A stretch of 64,000 nt of DNA, from positions 1 through 64,000 of the forward strand of contig NZ_LOCM01000020.1 of the NCBI RefSeq assembly GCF_002887775.1, given 5' to 3'. This document shows positions 19,594 to 28,658 of this stretch, in pieces. The stretch's first letter is position 1, and each line of letters opens with the position of its first letter. Below the pieces are notes generated by a model, which had not been told where the DNA came from, did not search any database, and saw nothing but the letters and a program-made list of their open reading frames with translations. The translations under genes and the position numbers were made by a program. Origin of the DNA: Streptococcus penaeicida (GTDB taxonomy: Bacteria > Bacillota > Bacilli > Lactobacillales > Streptococcaceae).

Positions 19594-20877
19594 TTAATTT
19601 ATTCGACTTGTAATAACTGCTTTTGCCACAATTTGATTATTGATATAGATTTCAAAGTCAACTATACCACTTCTTCTGGTTTCTGTAATAATTTTCGGAT
19701 AAATTTTTAATTGATCCTCAATCTGTGCAGCATGTAAAAAGTATATCATCATTTGCTCAATAATGATATTTTTTTGATATTTCCGAGTTAAGACTTTAAC
19801 CGAAATTTCTTTCAACAACTCCGAAATAATCCCTTGCGCCAAATTCCCTGTACTATCAATCATATTAGGTTCAACCACTAATTGGAAAAAGTGATTGTAT
19901 TCTTCTAATTCAGAAATAATCTGTTCACTGTAGGTATTGTGACTAATGGCTGGACTCTTTTTTAAATTATCCATGGCATGACGTCTGGTGATAACACCCA
20001 TAACTCGGTTATCGTCGTCGACCACAGGTAACATGTTTAAATCTTCGAAAATCATCTTTTGTCCGACATTAGCTAGACTCGTTTTCGGATAAACAACAAT
20101 AGGATCCTGCGACATAATCTCACGAATAATGGTGTTTGGTTCTCGACCAACAATATCGCGCATGCTGACAACGCCGGCAATTTTATTCTCTTTATTAAGA
20201 ACGGGGAAACGCACATTACTTGTTGCCTTAGCCAAGCGGTTAAAATTGGCAATAGAGTCGAGCTCATGAATATAGCCATAATCATCAAGCGGAATCAAGG
20301 CACTTTCGACAGTCTTCAAGTCCGTCTTAATTCGGAAATTGAGCAAGGCATGGTTTATTAAGGTTGCGACCGTAAAGGTATCGTAGCGAGTTACCATAAC
20401 AGGAATACCTAATTGATTAGCAGTTGAGAGAACCCGATTTGAAATAGGGAAACCACCTGTAACCAAAATGGCATTATGGTTTTTCAAAGCCAGAAGTTGA
20501 ATCTCTTCACGGTCCCCAACAATGAGAAGTCCCCCTTTTACCAAATATCGTCCAATATTTTTCTCCGTCATGGCACCAATGGAGAATTTCGAAAACTCGT
20601 GACTGAGACCAACATGACCAGCTAAGACCTCAGAATTTGAAATTCTAGCAATTTCAGTATAGGTCAGCTTGTCAATCCGCATCCGGTTTTTACGTTCTAC
20701 CCGAACTGTTCCACTCCGTGGCTTAGTCTCAACAATCCCACGATTTTCCGCCTCTTTAATAGCCCGATAAGCTGTCCCATCACTAACCTTCAAATGGTTA
20801 GAAATACTACGGACACTCACACGCTTGCCGATAGCAAGTTTCTCAAGATACTCTAAAATTTCCTGATGTTTACTCAT
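19594..20877 (-). CDS. spxR: HTH-DRTGG-CBS-hotdog regulator, SpxR/YtoI-like
   Basis: About 427 residues in four parts: an N-terminal HTH (SVRSISNHLKVSDGTAYRAIKEA), a DRTGG-type domain (about 65-180), two CBS motifs (about 190-305) and a C-terminal hotdog domain (about 315-427). The same layout occurs in pneumococcal SpxR, which affects pyruvate oxidase expression, and in B. subtilis YtoI. CBS pairs usually sense adenine nucleotides, so energy sensing is plausible. Start at 20877 with AAGGTG upstream; the GTG three codons earlier is less likely. Overlaps the GNAT gene by 8 bp. Orthology to SpxR is inferred. Confidence 0.75.
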   Translation of the reverse strand: MSKHQEILEYLEKLAIGKRVSVRSISNHLKVSDGTAYRAIKEAENRGIVETKPRSGTVRVERKNRMRIDKLTYTEIARISNSEVLAGHVGLSHEFSKFSIGAMTEKNIGRYLVKGGLLIVGDREEIQLLALKNHNAILVTGGFPISNRVLSTANQLGIPVMVTRYDTFTVATLINHALLNFRIKTDLKTVESALIPLDDYGYIHELDSIANFNRLAKATSNVRFPVLNKENKIAGVVSMRDIVGREPNTIIREIMSQDPIVVYPKTSLANVGQKMIFEDLNMLPVVDDDNRVMGVITRRHAMDNLKKSPAISHNTYSEQIISELEEYNHFFQLVVEPNMIDSTGNLAQGIISELLKEISVKVLTRKYQKNIIIEQMMIYFLHAAQIEDQLKIYPKIITETRRSGIVDFEIYINNQIVAKAVITSRIN

Positions 20878-21421
20878 GATAATCACCTTTAGTTATTTGG
20901 TATTCATAATACTCACGCATTTTATGGGTGTAACGATCACTGCCCTTAAAAGACTTTTTAAAGACAAAGGAAGCAGCTCTTGCAACAGCTTGACTAGCCA
21001 GATTTTCTTTGTGGGTAACAATTTGGAGCGACACTAGCCCCAACTGTGTCAGAGCCCGCCAAGCGACCAAACGGACTGCTTCAGTCATATAGCCCTTGCC
21101 CCGATAGTTGGACCTCAAAAAATAGCCTAGTTCCGACTTCCCATCGCTGACATTCACATTCTCAAATTTAAGAAAGCCTATCATTTGATCCTGATTTTTT
21201 AGACAAATAGCCCAGCATCCTAGCGGATTTTTCAAAAAAGCATGGGTCAAAAGGTAATCACTCTCGAGCTTAGTTGCCACTGCTGGAAAAATAAACGAGA
21301 GCTCTTGGGCATCCGACGCAATCTCAAAAAAGGCTGACGCGTCTGCATAAGTCACAGGCCTCAAATACAAGCGGTCACTCTCTAGAAAAGTCAATTTCGC
21401 CAATTGCGTCCAAAAATCCAT
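20870..21421 (-). CDS. RimJ/RimL-type GNAT acetyltransferase
   Basis: 183 residues. N-terminal SDRLYLRPVTYADASAFFEI and the acetyl-CoA loop NYRGKGYMTEAVRL near residue 105 are typical of RimJ/RimL-like N-acetyltransferases. Possible targets are ribosomal proteins or small amines; not resolvable. Start at 21421 with AAGG upstream, rather than the GTG at 21427. It is translationally coupled to the downstream CBS-domain regulator through an 8-bp overlap. Confidence 0.8.
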   Translation of the reverse strand: MDFWTQLAKLTFLESDRLYLRPVTYADASAFFEIASDAQELSFIFPAVATKLESDYLLTHAFLKNPLGCWAICLKNQDQMIGFLKFENVNVSDGKSELGYFLRSNYRGKGYMTEAVRLVAWRALTQLGLVSLQIVTHKENLASQAVARAASFVFKKSFKGSDRYTHKMREYYEYQITKGDYHE

Positions 21422-21521
21422 AAACACCTTTTCCCTTGCCTAGTTTGAGATAATTATAACAAATTTTTAACTATTTTACTATAACAGATTGATGAAAATC
21501 AGAAACTGTATCAATCACACC

Positions 21522-21548
21522 AAAAAAGACTCTGAAATCAGAGTCTTT
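21522..21548 (-). terminator. Terminator after the GH3 gene
   Basis: AAAGACTCTGA / TCAGAGTCTTT stem followed by six T on the minus strand. Confidence 0.85.
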
Positions 21549-21565
21549 AGCATTATTTAAATGGC

Positions 21566-23359
21566 TTATTTGTGCTGTCTCCAAATATGTGTATCAATCA
21601 AGCCACAAAAAGCATCCACAGATGAGACACCAGTAAATTCAGATTCACCGGCTAATTTACGAACAAGGGCTTCCATCGTATTTGGTTTGCCATCGTAAGC
21701 ATTGATATATGTCCCAGTTTGCGGCATATCAGCAAGAGCGAAAGCATGTTGAACAGAAACAACGATAGATGGAATTTCATGAACGTAGAATGGTTGGTCT
21801 GGCGTACCTTTAGCAGCTGGCCAAACAATTCGTTGAACCGTTCCACCAGAGTTAACATCAACCAAGTTAATGATTAAATCATAATTGTCAGTCAAGTTAG
21901 AAATTGGTTGTTTTTGAGCGTAAACATTAGCAAAGGCTGCCGCACGTTCACTTTCAGGTAACTTCATGATTCTTTCTTCCGTAGATTCCCAAACTGTCAC
22001 CTGATGACCACGCGCCTCAAGCAATTCTTTAACATGATCAGAAGCTCGTTTTTTATTTCCGGCAATCATAGCACCGAAGCCACCCTTATGGCCTTCAACG
22101 TTGACAATCAAGATGCGTTTGTAACGGTCAGGAGTCACAGGGAAAATGTCTTTTTGTTTGTCTTTAACCAGGGTAATGGCTTTATCCGCAACTTGATCGG
22201 AAATAGCTTGCGCTTTGTCAGAATGAATACGTGCCATTGCTTCTTCTTTTGGTAAGAATAAGTCTTGACGGCGACCTTCAAATTGATGAAGCCCTAATTT
22301 AGCACGGAGACCAAGAGAACGACGAAGAGCATCGTGCAAGCGTTCATCTGAAAGAATACCATTTTCATAGCCTTCCTTCATCCATTGCAAGTCTTCTTCT
22401 GGGTCATTAAAAAACAAGAAAAGGTCACAACCAGCTTCAATAGCTGTTGGCAATAATTCACGACGTGGCATTGAAGCCGTCATGGCAACCATGTGAGAGG
22501 CATCGGTAACAATTGCCCCATTATAACCTAATTCACCACGCAGTAATTCATCAAGTAATGTTTTGTTTAAAGATGCTGGTAACATCTCATCCAGTTCACG
22601 CTCAGGATGCATTTCTTTTTCCACATTTGGCAAGTGGATATGCCCTGACATAATACCAGGTAAACCGGCTTCAATCAATTCACCATAAATGCGACCGAAA
22701 GTAGACATCCATTCTTCTTTGCCCATTGGGTTTGAAGCGTAAGATAAATGATGGTCACGCTCGTCAATACCATCGCCCGGGAAGTGTTTGGCAAATGGCA
22801 TAATGTTGTGCTCCATAATCCCTTTCATGTATTGTTTAGAAAGGTCAATAATTTGATCAACATTTGAACCCCAAGTACGGTTAGCAATAATAGGGTTACG
22901 CCAGTTACGGGTAATATCAACAATTGGTGCAAAGGAAGCATTACAACCTACAGCTGAAGCTTCAATACCAGCAATACGCCCCATTTCATAAGCATATTGA
23001 GAATCATTTGTTGCAGCAATCTTAATTTCATCACCAACCATAGTACCGTCAGTTACAGCACCATCGCCACCGGATTCGGTATTGGCAGCAATTAACATTG
23101 GCCATTTTGATTTGGTTTGTAAAATAAAGTTTTGATCGTAAATCTCACTAGCAGGTCCTTTATTATAACGAACGGCTGCGATATGGTAATCATTTAAAAC
23201 TTGTGTCAAATAGTCTTCTGAACGACTAGCTCCCATATTGAAGAATAATTGACCAATTTTTTCATCAAGTGTCATCTCGCTAATGGTTTTCTCAACCCAA
23301 GCAATTGCTTCCTGATCTAAGTTAAAGGGTTTTTTTGTTAAATCAACTAAATGTGTCAT
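21566..23359 (-). CDS. GH3 glycoside hydrolase, beta-N-acetylhexosaminidase-like
   Basis: 597 residues, no signal peptide, so intracellular. The NagZ-type motif KHFPGDG (191-197) is followed by DERDHH (199-204), which places the Asp-His dyad used as acid/base in GH3 N-acetylglucosaminidases. The nucleophile is likely Asp286 in IVTDASHM. A C-terminal alpha/beta domain (about 390-597) follows, as in two-domain NagZ-like enzymes. The gene lies directly downstream of the HAD gene, behind an operator shared with the glucuronate genes, which suggests an oligosaccharide holding a glucuronate-linked aminosugar. The substrate is inference; beta-glucosidase activity is also possible. Confidence 0.8.
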   Translation of the reverse strand: MTHLVDLTKKPFNLDQEAIAWVEKTISEMTLDEKIGQLFFNMGASRSEDYLTQVLNDYHIAAVRYNKGPASEIYDQNFILQTKSKWPMLIAANTESGGDGAVTDGTMVGDEIKIAATNDSQYAYEMGRIAGIEASAVGCNASFAPIVDITRNWRNPIIANRTWGSNVDQIIDLSKQYMKGIMEHNIMPFAKHFPGDGIDERDHHLSYASNPMGKEEWMSTFGRIYGELIEAGLPGIMSGHIHLPNVEKEMHPERELDEMLPASLNKTLLDELLRGELGYNGAIVTDASHMVAMTASMPRRELLPTAIEAGCDLFLFFNDPEEDLQWMKEGYENGILSDERLHDALRRSLGLRAKLGLHQFEGRRQDLFLPKEEAMARIHSDKAQAISDQVADKAITLVKDKQKDIFPVTPDRYKRILIVNVEGHKGGFGAMIAGNKKRASDHVKELLEARGHQVTVWESTEERIMKLPESERAAAFANVYAQKQPISNLTDNYDLIINLVDVNSGGTVQRIVWPAAKGTPDQPFYVHEIPSIVVSVQHAFALADMPQTGTYINAYDGKPNTMEALVRKLAGESEFTGVSSVDAFCGLIDTHIWRQHK

Positions 23360-23384
23360 TTTTTTGTCCTTTCTGACAGCTCGT

Positions 23385-24188
23385 CTATTCTAAGTTTTGC
23401 CAAAATGCATCTTTGAATGCTTCTTTATCTTGCTCGCTTAAGTTGCCATTTACAAAAGCATCTGCGATTTTATCTTTTAAATTAAGCCAAGAGAATTCTT
23501 CTTTCCCTACAAGAATTGGATAAAAGCTAACAGCATTTTGCTCAGCAGCTGCTAAATCACCAGGTGAATCACCAACCATCATGATTTTTTCAGGGGTAAA
23601 GCCTTCTTTAATCAGACCAGCGATGACATCTTCTTTTTTACCTCGGTCTTGACAATATAGGTCGTCAACATGAGCCATCAATCCTTGTTCTTGCCACTCT
23701 TCTTCAACCGCTTCTTTATTCGCAGAACTCACAACATAAACTTTTCCTAAATCATGACATTTTGCCAGGGTTTCAAGAGCACTTGGGAAAGCTAAAGCAT
23801 CACCTTCATAGGCCTTAATCTGACGGTTGACTTCATTTGACCAGTCCAAAGCCTTCAGCAAATCATCACTTGAATTCTTTGCGAGAGCCTCTTCTAAAGA
23901 CTGATTTGAGAGGGAATTGCTTGTTTCAACCCACTCTTTAAGAGCTGAGATATTTTCCAAACCAGCATATTCCAAGCCCATAACCAAACCAACAAAACGG
24001 TTAACGCCACGGGTTTTCGAAAAAAGATTAACCCGATCCCATTCCATCAAAAAGTCTTCTTTTTGGGAAATACCAAAGGTGTCAGCAGCGATGGGACCAA
24101 AAAACAATTGGTGTTTGTAGGTCATGGTATCCATGGCACAACCATCGGAATCAACACAAAAGACATAGCTTTGCTTTATATCTGTCAT
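23385..24188 (-). CDS. HAD-superfamily phosphatase
   Basis: About 267 residues. HAD motif I is DSDGCAMDT, motif II VVSSANKEA, motif III around the Lys in RGKKEDV, and motif IV MMVGDSPGDLAAA, with an alpha-helical C1-type cap between I and II. Probably a sugar-phosphate phosphatase. Start at 24188 with GGAGG 6 nt upstream. It heads a two-gene unit with the GH3 enzyme, 25 bp away. A perfect 17-bp palindrome of the glucuronate regulon sits just upstream and a consensus cre lies next to it, so expression is probably induced with the uronate genes and repressed by glucose. Confidence 0.8.
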   Translation of the reverse strand: MTDIKQSYVFCVDSDGCAMDTMTYKHQLFFGPIAADTFGISQKEDFLMEWDRVNLFSKTRGVNRFVGLVMGLEYAGLENISALKEWVETSNSLSNQSLEEALAKNSSDDLLKALDWSNEVNRQIKAYEGDALAFPSALETLAKCHDLGKVYVVSSANKEAVEEEWQEQGLMAHVDDLYCQDRGKKEDVIAGLIKEGFTPEKIMMVGDSPGDLAAAEQNAVSFYPILVGKEEFSWLNLKDKIADAFVNGNLSEQDKEAFKDAFWQNLE

Positions 24189-24208
24189 AAGAACCTCCAT
24201 TTTCCTGT

Positions 24209-24225
24209 AATTCATCTGATGAATT
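24209..24225 (-). promoter_or_regulatory. Operator palindrome of the uronate regulon (HAD-GH3)
   Basis: AATTCATC-T-GATGAATT, a perfect 17-bp palindrome 21 bp before the HAD start. Related palindromes precede kdgA and the transporter. The likely ligand is the GntR/FCD regulator at 28659-29387. Confidence 0.75.
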
Positions 24226-24240
24226 TATTATATCACGACT

Positions 24241-24254
24241 TGAAAACGGTGTCA
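24241..24254 (-). promoter_or_regulatory. CcpA cre site upstream of HAD-GH3
   Basis: TGAAAACGGTGTCA fits the degenerate cre consensus TGWNANCGNTNWCA at every fixed position. Confidence 0.65.
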
Positions 24255-24422
24255 ATTAAAAAATAACTTATTTATAAGATAAAATCATATGACCACTTTC
24301 TGTTTTTCAAAGAGCTAAGTCATCTATTCGAAAAAATTGTTTGAAATATGAAATGACTGCTTTTTGTGCATTTTCAGATGAATGCTATGGGGTTAGAGCC
24401 TGATCACTTTTCGGTCTAAATC

Positions 24423-24469
24423 AAAAAGCCCCGGGCCTTTAGGGAGATTAACTAAAGGTCAGAGCTTTT
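24423..24469 (-). terminator. Terminator after the uxuB gene
   Basis: Long stem (AAAGCTCTGACCTTTAG pairing with CTAAAGG...GGGGCTTT, imperfect), then five T on the minus strand. It ends the kdgA-uxaC-uxuA-uxuB operon. The stretch 24255-24422 shows nothing else. Confidence 0.75.
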
Positions 24470-24526
24470 ATGATTTTTAGAGAAGACACACTATTAGCTT
24501 TGCGATGTCACAAAGTGACGAAAAGA

Positions 24527-25366
24527 TTAAACACCTGAGTAGGCAGCAAATCCACCATCGATTGGTAATACGACACCATTTACAAAGCTTGCTGATTGTT
24601 CGTCAGCTAGGAAGAAGAGACCGCCGATCAATTCTTCAGCTTCCCCAAAACGTCCCATTGGTGTGTTATTAAGGATTTTTTCTGCACGAGCTGTTGGTTG
24701 ACCATCTTCAGAGAAAAGAAGGCCACGGTTTTGGTTGGTTACTAGGAAACCTGGAGCAATGGCGTTACAACGGATACCAACTTTAGAGAAGTGAACCGCT
24801 AACCATTGGGTAAAGTTACTGATTGCTGCTTTTGCACCTGAATAAGCAGGGATTTTTGTTAGGGGTGTGAAGGCATTCATTGATGAAATGTTAATAATGT
24901 TTGCACCTGGACGACCAACCATATCTTGTGCAAAAACTTGTGTTGGTAATAAGGTACCTAAGTAGTTTAGGTTGAAGACAAAACTGATACCTGCTTCATC
25001 TAAGTCAAAGAAAGTTTTTGTTTCTGCTGGTAAATCAAGAGCATGGAATTCATTGTCAGTTGTTGCTTTTGGTGAGTTACCGCCAGCACCATTTACTAAG
25101 ATATCAGTAACGCCAAGATCCTTAAGAACGGCTTGACGAACTTCTTCTAAGTTTTCTTTTGATAAAACATTTGCTTTATAAGCTTTAGCAATGCCACCCT
25201 CTGCTTCAATTTCATCAACGAATTTTTGAGCTGCTTCTTGATTAAGGTCTAAGAGGGCAACTTTAGCACCTGCTTTAGCGAATTCTTTAGCCATAAAGCC
25301 ACAAAGGACACCACCAGCTCCCGTTACAACAACTACTTTATCTTTAAAATCAATTACTCTAGCCAT
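24527..25366 (-). CDS. uxuB: D-fructuronate reductase, SDR type (UxuB function)
   Basis: 279-residue short-chain dehydrogenase. NAD(P)-binding TGAGGVLCG (15-23), ILVNGAGG (89-96), catalytic Ser161/162 and Tyr175-x3-Lys179 are all present. The position next to uxuA and uxaC matches SDR-type mannonate oxidoreductases (YjmF-like), which replace the unrelated long-chain UxuB of E. coli and interconvert fructuronate and mannonate. A gluconate 5-dehydrogenase or KduD role is the alternative on sequence alone, but there is no kduI nearby. Last gene of its operon. Confidence 0.8.
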   Translation of the reverse strand: MARVIDFKDKVVVVTGAGGVLCGFMAKEFAKAGAKVALLDLNQEAAQKFVDEIEAEGGIAKAYKANVLSKENLEEVRQAVLKDLGVTDILVNGAGGNSPKATTDNEFHALDLPAETKTFFDLDEAGISFVFNLNYLGTLLPTQVFAQDMVGRPGANIINISSMNAFTPLTKIPAYSGAKAAISNFTQWLAVHFSKVGIRCNAIAPGFLVTNQNRGLLFSEDGQPTARAEKILNNTPMGRFGEAEELIGGLFFLADEQSASFVNGVVLPIDGGFAAYSGV

Positions 25367-25392
25367 ATTATCCTCTTTCTTTTTCTTCCGAA

Positions 25393-26487
25393 TTATTTAT
25401 TGCCAACTGTTTTTGCTTTAATACCGAAGTCAGGTGTTTTACCTGCTGCACGCATATTTGCTTCATATAAACCATTAAAGTAGGTTGCACCTAAGGCACG
25501 ATCGTAAAGACCATAACCTGGTGTTTTGGTTTGATCACCCCAAATGCGACGACCATGGTCGGGACGAAGTGACCCTTGCCAATCATAATCTACCAAGAGT
25601 TTGATAACACCGTTCATGTCGATATCACCAGCTTGTGACAAGTGAGCTGTTTCTTGGAAGCCCCAATCACCAGCAGTTACATTACGTGTATGCATAAAGT
25701 TGATACGGTTTCGTTTCAAAGCATATTCTGTCATAGCAAGGACATCATTTTTAGGATCTGACGCATATGATCCAACACACATGGTAATGCCGTTATTTTC
25801 TGAATCATAGATATTCAAGAACCTTTCAACTGCTTCTTGTCCAGTAATAATTCTAGGTAAACCAAAGATTCCATACGGAGGATCATCAGGGTGAATCGCC
25901 ATTTTTACACCAGCTGCCTCAGCTGTAGGCATGATAGCTTTAATAAAGTAGTCTAAGTTAGCCCACAACTCTTCTTCAGAAATATTATTGCGGTAGTTTT
26001 CAATAATGGCTTTCATTTCTTCTTTGGAATATGATGAATCCCAACCTGGTAAGTTTAAGTCATCCGCTACAGGATCAACACCTTCTAAGTCAGATTTTAA
26101 GAAAGCTAGGGAAGTTGACCCATCTGGCAGTGGATGGTTTAAGTCAGAACGTGTCCAGTCGAAAACAGGCATGAAATTGTAACAAACAACTGGAATTCCA
26201 GCTTGACCAACGTTTTCAATGGATGTTTTGTAGTTCTCAATCAACTGATCACGCGTGTCTTTACCTTGTTTGATATCTTCGTGAACGGGAATTGATTCAA
26301 TAACTGTAATTTCTAAACCAGCATCCTCTACCATTTTTTTCAATTCTAAAATGTTTTCCAAAGGCCAAGCTTGACCAACAGGAACATCATAAACTGCTGT
26401 TACAATCCCTTGCATACCAGGAATAGCTTTAATTTCTTCAAGGGTTACAGGATCATTTTTCCCGTACCATCTAAATGACAATTTCAT
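25393..26487 (-). CDS. uxuA: Mannonate dehydratase
   Basis: 364 residues. Converts D-mannonate to 2-keto-3-deoxygluconate, a TIM-barrel metal enzyme. The N-terminal MKLSFRWYG, the segments AIHPDDPP, MCVGSYASDP, FMHTRN and the closing RPDHGRRIWGD supply the family signature and metal ligands. The frame opens at 26544, within the uxaC coding end, but AGAGG before the ATG at 26487 gives the expected start. Sits between uxaC (22 bp) and uxuB (26 bp) in one operon. Confidence 0.9.
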   Translation of the reverse strand: MKLSFRWYGKNDPVTLEEIKAIPGMQGIVTAVYDVPVGQAWPLENILELKKMVEDAGLEITVIESIPVHEDIKQGKDTRDQLIENYKTSIENVGQAGIPVVCYNFMPVFDWTRSDLNHPLPDGSTSLAFLKSDLEGVDPVADDLNLPGWDSSYSKEEMKAIIENYRNNISEEELWANLDYFIKAIMPTAEAAGVKMAIHPDDPPYGIFGLPRIITGQEAVERFLNIYDSENNGITMCVGSYASDPKNDVLAMTEYALKRNRINFMHTRNVTAGDWGFQETAHLSQAGDIDMNGVIKLLVDYDWQGSLRPDHGRRIWGDQTKTPGYGLYDRALGATYFNGLYEANMRAAGKTPDFGIKAKTVGNK

Positions 26488-26509
26488 CTTAATACCTCTA
26501 GTTTTCTTT

Positions 26510-27907
26510 TTAGTTAAAATAGGCTTGCGCATTGTTATAAGCAATGTCCTGAGCCATCTTGCCTAGAGCATCATAATCTTCAGGAACTTGGCCTTGGCTG
26601 ATCCACTGACCTAAGTAGTTTGCAAGTATTCTGCGGAAATAATCATGACGTTGATAAGACAAGAAGCTGCGCGAATCTGTCAACATACCAACAAAGTTCG
26701 CTAAAATACCTTGTTCTGCTAATGCATCCATTTGACTAATCATACCAAGCTTAGTATCCGCAAACCACCAACCTGCACCAAATTGAAGATAAGATTTAAC
26801 CCCATCTTCATTAGCTTGGAAGTTGGCAAGGGTATTTGCCACCGCAATGTTATAGGATGGGTTAAGGTTATACCAAATCATTTTTGGCAGACTGTCCTTT
26901 TGAACAAGATTGTCCAAGAGACGGTTCATATTAAGAGTTAAAGCAGTTTGGTCACCCATGGAATCGATACCAACATCGGCACCTAATTTTTTATAAAGCT
27001 CTGAATGATTATTCCGAAGTGCTCCAAAGTGAACCTGTGTGATAAAACCATATTTTTTATAAAGTCGGCATAGTTGGGCAAAAAGTGCTGTTTGCCATTG
27101 TTTGATATCTAAAGTAGCCATTTTTTCACCCTTAAGTGCTTTCGCTAACAAGTTATCTAAGACTTGGTCATCAGCTTCTTCAAAGACAATTTCTGTAAAG
27201 GAAATGTCACTTGCCTTACAACCATGTTGAGCAAAGTAGGCAATCCGTTCTTCTAAAGCAGCCACAAAAGATTGGAAATCTGTAATCTGACGATTGGTTT
27301 TTTCACTTAAGCCTTTAACAAAATCAGCAAATTGAGTATGTTCAATAAAAGCTTGGTCCGGTCTGAAAGTCGGCGCAACAGTTGTTGACATGCTGTCATC
27401 AGCCTCCAGTTTTGAATGCCACTCCAGATCATCTAAAGGATTATCGGTTGTTCCTATAAAGGTAACCTTGCTTGCTGCAATCAGTTTTCTTGGTGAGATT
27501 TCTTCTTTTTGAATGTAAGTATTGAGACGGTTATAAATCGCTTCAGCATTTGCTTCAGTTAAGACTTCTTCAATCCCAAAGACATTCTTCAATTCCATTG
27601 CTGACCAATGGTATACTGGGTTACCATAAGCACGTTCCAAGGTTCTAGCAAAAGCTTTGAATTTGCTTAGTTTATCAGCGCTACCAGTAATCTCATCTTC
27701 AGAAACACCGTTAGCACGCATGAGACGCCATTTGTAGTGGTCACCACCTAACCAGATGTCAACAATATTTTCGTAAACCTTGTCTTCAAAGATTTCTTTA
27801 GGATCTAAATGGCAATGGTAATCAAAAATAGGTTGGTCTTTAATGTCTTGATAGATGCGTTTCGCAGCACCCGTTTGTAGCATAAAATTGTCATCATTGA
27901 AAGCCAT
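26510..27907 (-). CDS. uxaC: Uronate (glucuronate) isomerase
   Basis: 465 residues, normal length. Isomerises D-glucuronate to D-fructuronate, or galacturonate to tagaturonate. The N-terminal [13 protein letters not shown] holds the metal-binding HxH of the amidohydrolase fold; VHFGALRNN, the SMGDQTALT segment and the C-terminal [22 protein letters not shown] are family signatures. Good SD (AGAGGAG). It lies 12 bp downstream of kdgA in the same operon. Confidence 0.93.
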   Translation of the reverse strand: MAFNDDNFMLQTGAAKRIYQDIKDQPIFDYHCHLDPKEIFEDKVYENIVDIWLGGDHYKWRLMRANGVSEDEITGSADKLSKFKAFARTLERAYGNPVYHWSAMELKNVFGIEEVLTEANAEAIYNRLNTYIQKEEISPRKLIAASKVTFIGTTDNPLDDLEWHSKLEADDSMSTTVAPTFRPDQAFIEHTQFADFVKGLSEKTNRQITDFQSFVAALEERIAYFAQHGCKASDISFTEIVFEEADDQVLDNLLAKALKGEKMATLDIKQWQTALFAQLCRLYKKYGFITQVHFGALRNNHSELYKKLGADVGIDSMGDQTALTLNMNRLLDNLVQKDSLPKMIWYNLNPSYNIAVANTLANFQANEDGVKSYLQFGAGWWFADTKLGMISQMDALAEQGILANFVGMLTDSRSFLSYQRHDYFRRILANYLGQWISQGQVPEDYDALGKMAQDIAYNNAQAYFN

Positions 27908-27919
27908 AAGCTACTCCTC

Positions 27920-28539
27920 TTATTTGTCTAAAGCTGAAACAAAAGCTTTTGCAACTTCTGTGACACTTTCGTATCCTTGACTGACAACATTCCGAGCTAA
28001 AGCTGAGCCAACACCAACAGCAACCGCACCAGCTTTTTTCCAGTCAGCAACATTATCGATTGAAACACCTCCCGAAGGCATTAAAGCAACTTCTGGGATC
28101 GGTCCGTGAATATCTTTAATAAAACCAGGTCCAACTTGCCCCCCAGGGAAAAGTTTAATGATTGGGCAAGAAGCTTCATAGCAGTAACAACTTCTGTAAC
28201 AGTCGCACAACCTGGGAAATAATAAACCTTATTTTCAATAGCTAAATTTGCTATTGATGGATCAAAATGAGGACTTACTAGGAAGACGGCACCTGCATCA
28301 ATGGCTTCTTGCGCTAACTTGCTATCCATAACTGTACCAGCACCAATGACCACATCCTTACGATCTGCAAATTCCTCAGACAAATCTGCCATAACTTGGG
28401 CTGCATTTGGTATTGAAAAAGTGATTTCAATATTGCGAATTCCTCCAGCAATAGCATAACGTGAAATCTCTTTAGCATCCTCTTCATCCGCTCCACGTAC
28501 CACTGCAAAAAAGTAATTTTCTTTTAAGACATCTAACAT
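27920..28539 (-). pseudogene. kdgA: KDPG aldolase, frameshifted
   Basis: 2-keto-3-deoxy-6-phosphogluconate aldolase, which splits KDPG into pyruvate and glyceraldehyde 3-phosphate. The N-terminal frame (start 28539, GAGGAGG upstream) gives VVRGADEEDA, RNIEITFS, IGAGTV and FPGCATVTEVVTAM. The next family residues, EASCPIIKLFPGGQVGPG, which contain the Schiff-base Lys, lie one base off. Restoring a G at about 28176-28177 (ATGGAAGCT) repairs a protein of about 206 residues. Head gene of the kdgA-uxaC-uxuA-uxuB operon with operator and cre just upstream. Whether the break is real decides whether the pathway is complete. Confidence 0.85.
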
Positions 28540-28554
28540 AGTGACCTCCTCATT

Positions 28555-28568
28555 TGTAATCGTTATCA
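28555..28568 (-). promoter_or_regulatory. CcpA cre site upstream of kdgA
   Basis: TGTAATCGTTATCA matches TGWNANCGNTNWCA at every fixed position. It lies between the operator and the kdgA ribosome site, where CcpA could act as a roadblock. Confidence 0.7.
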
Positions 28569-28582
28569 TAATTCTATTATAG

Positions 28583-28599
28583 AAGTCATCAGATGAATT
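28583..28599 (-). promoter_or_regulatory. Operator palindrome of the uronate regulon (kdgA operon)
   Basis: AAGTCATC-A-GATGAATT, a 17-bp palindrome with one mismatch, 44 bp before the kdgA start. Confidence 0.75.
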
Positions 28600-28624
28600 G
28601 TCAAGGATTTTATATTAAAAATCG

Positions 28625-28651
28625 AAAAAAAAGATCAGATTTCTCTGATCT
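28625..28651 (-). terminator. Terminator after the GntR/FCD regulator gene
   Basis: GATCAGA / TCTGATC stem followed by eight T on the minus strand. Confidence 0.85.
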
Positions 28652-28658
28652 CCTTCTC

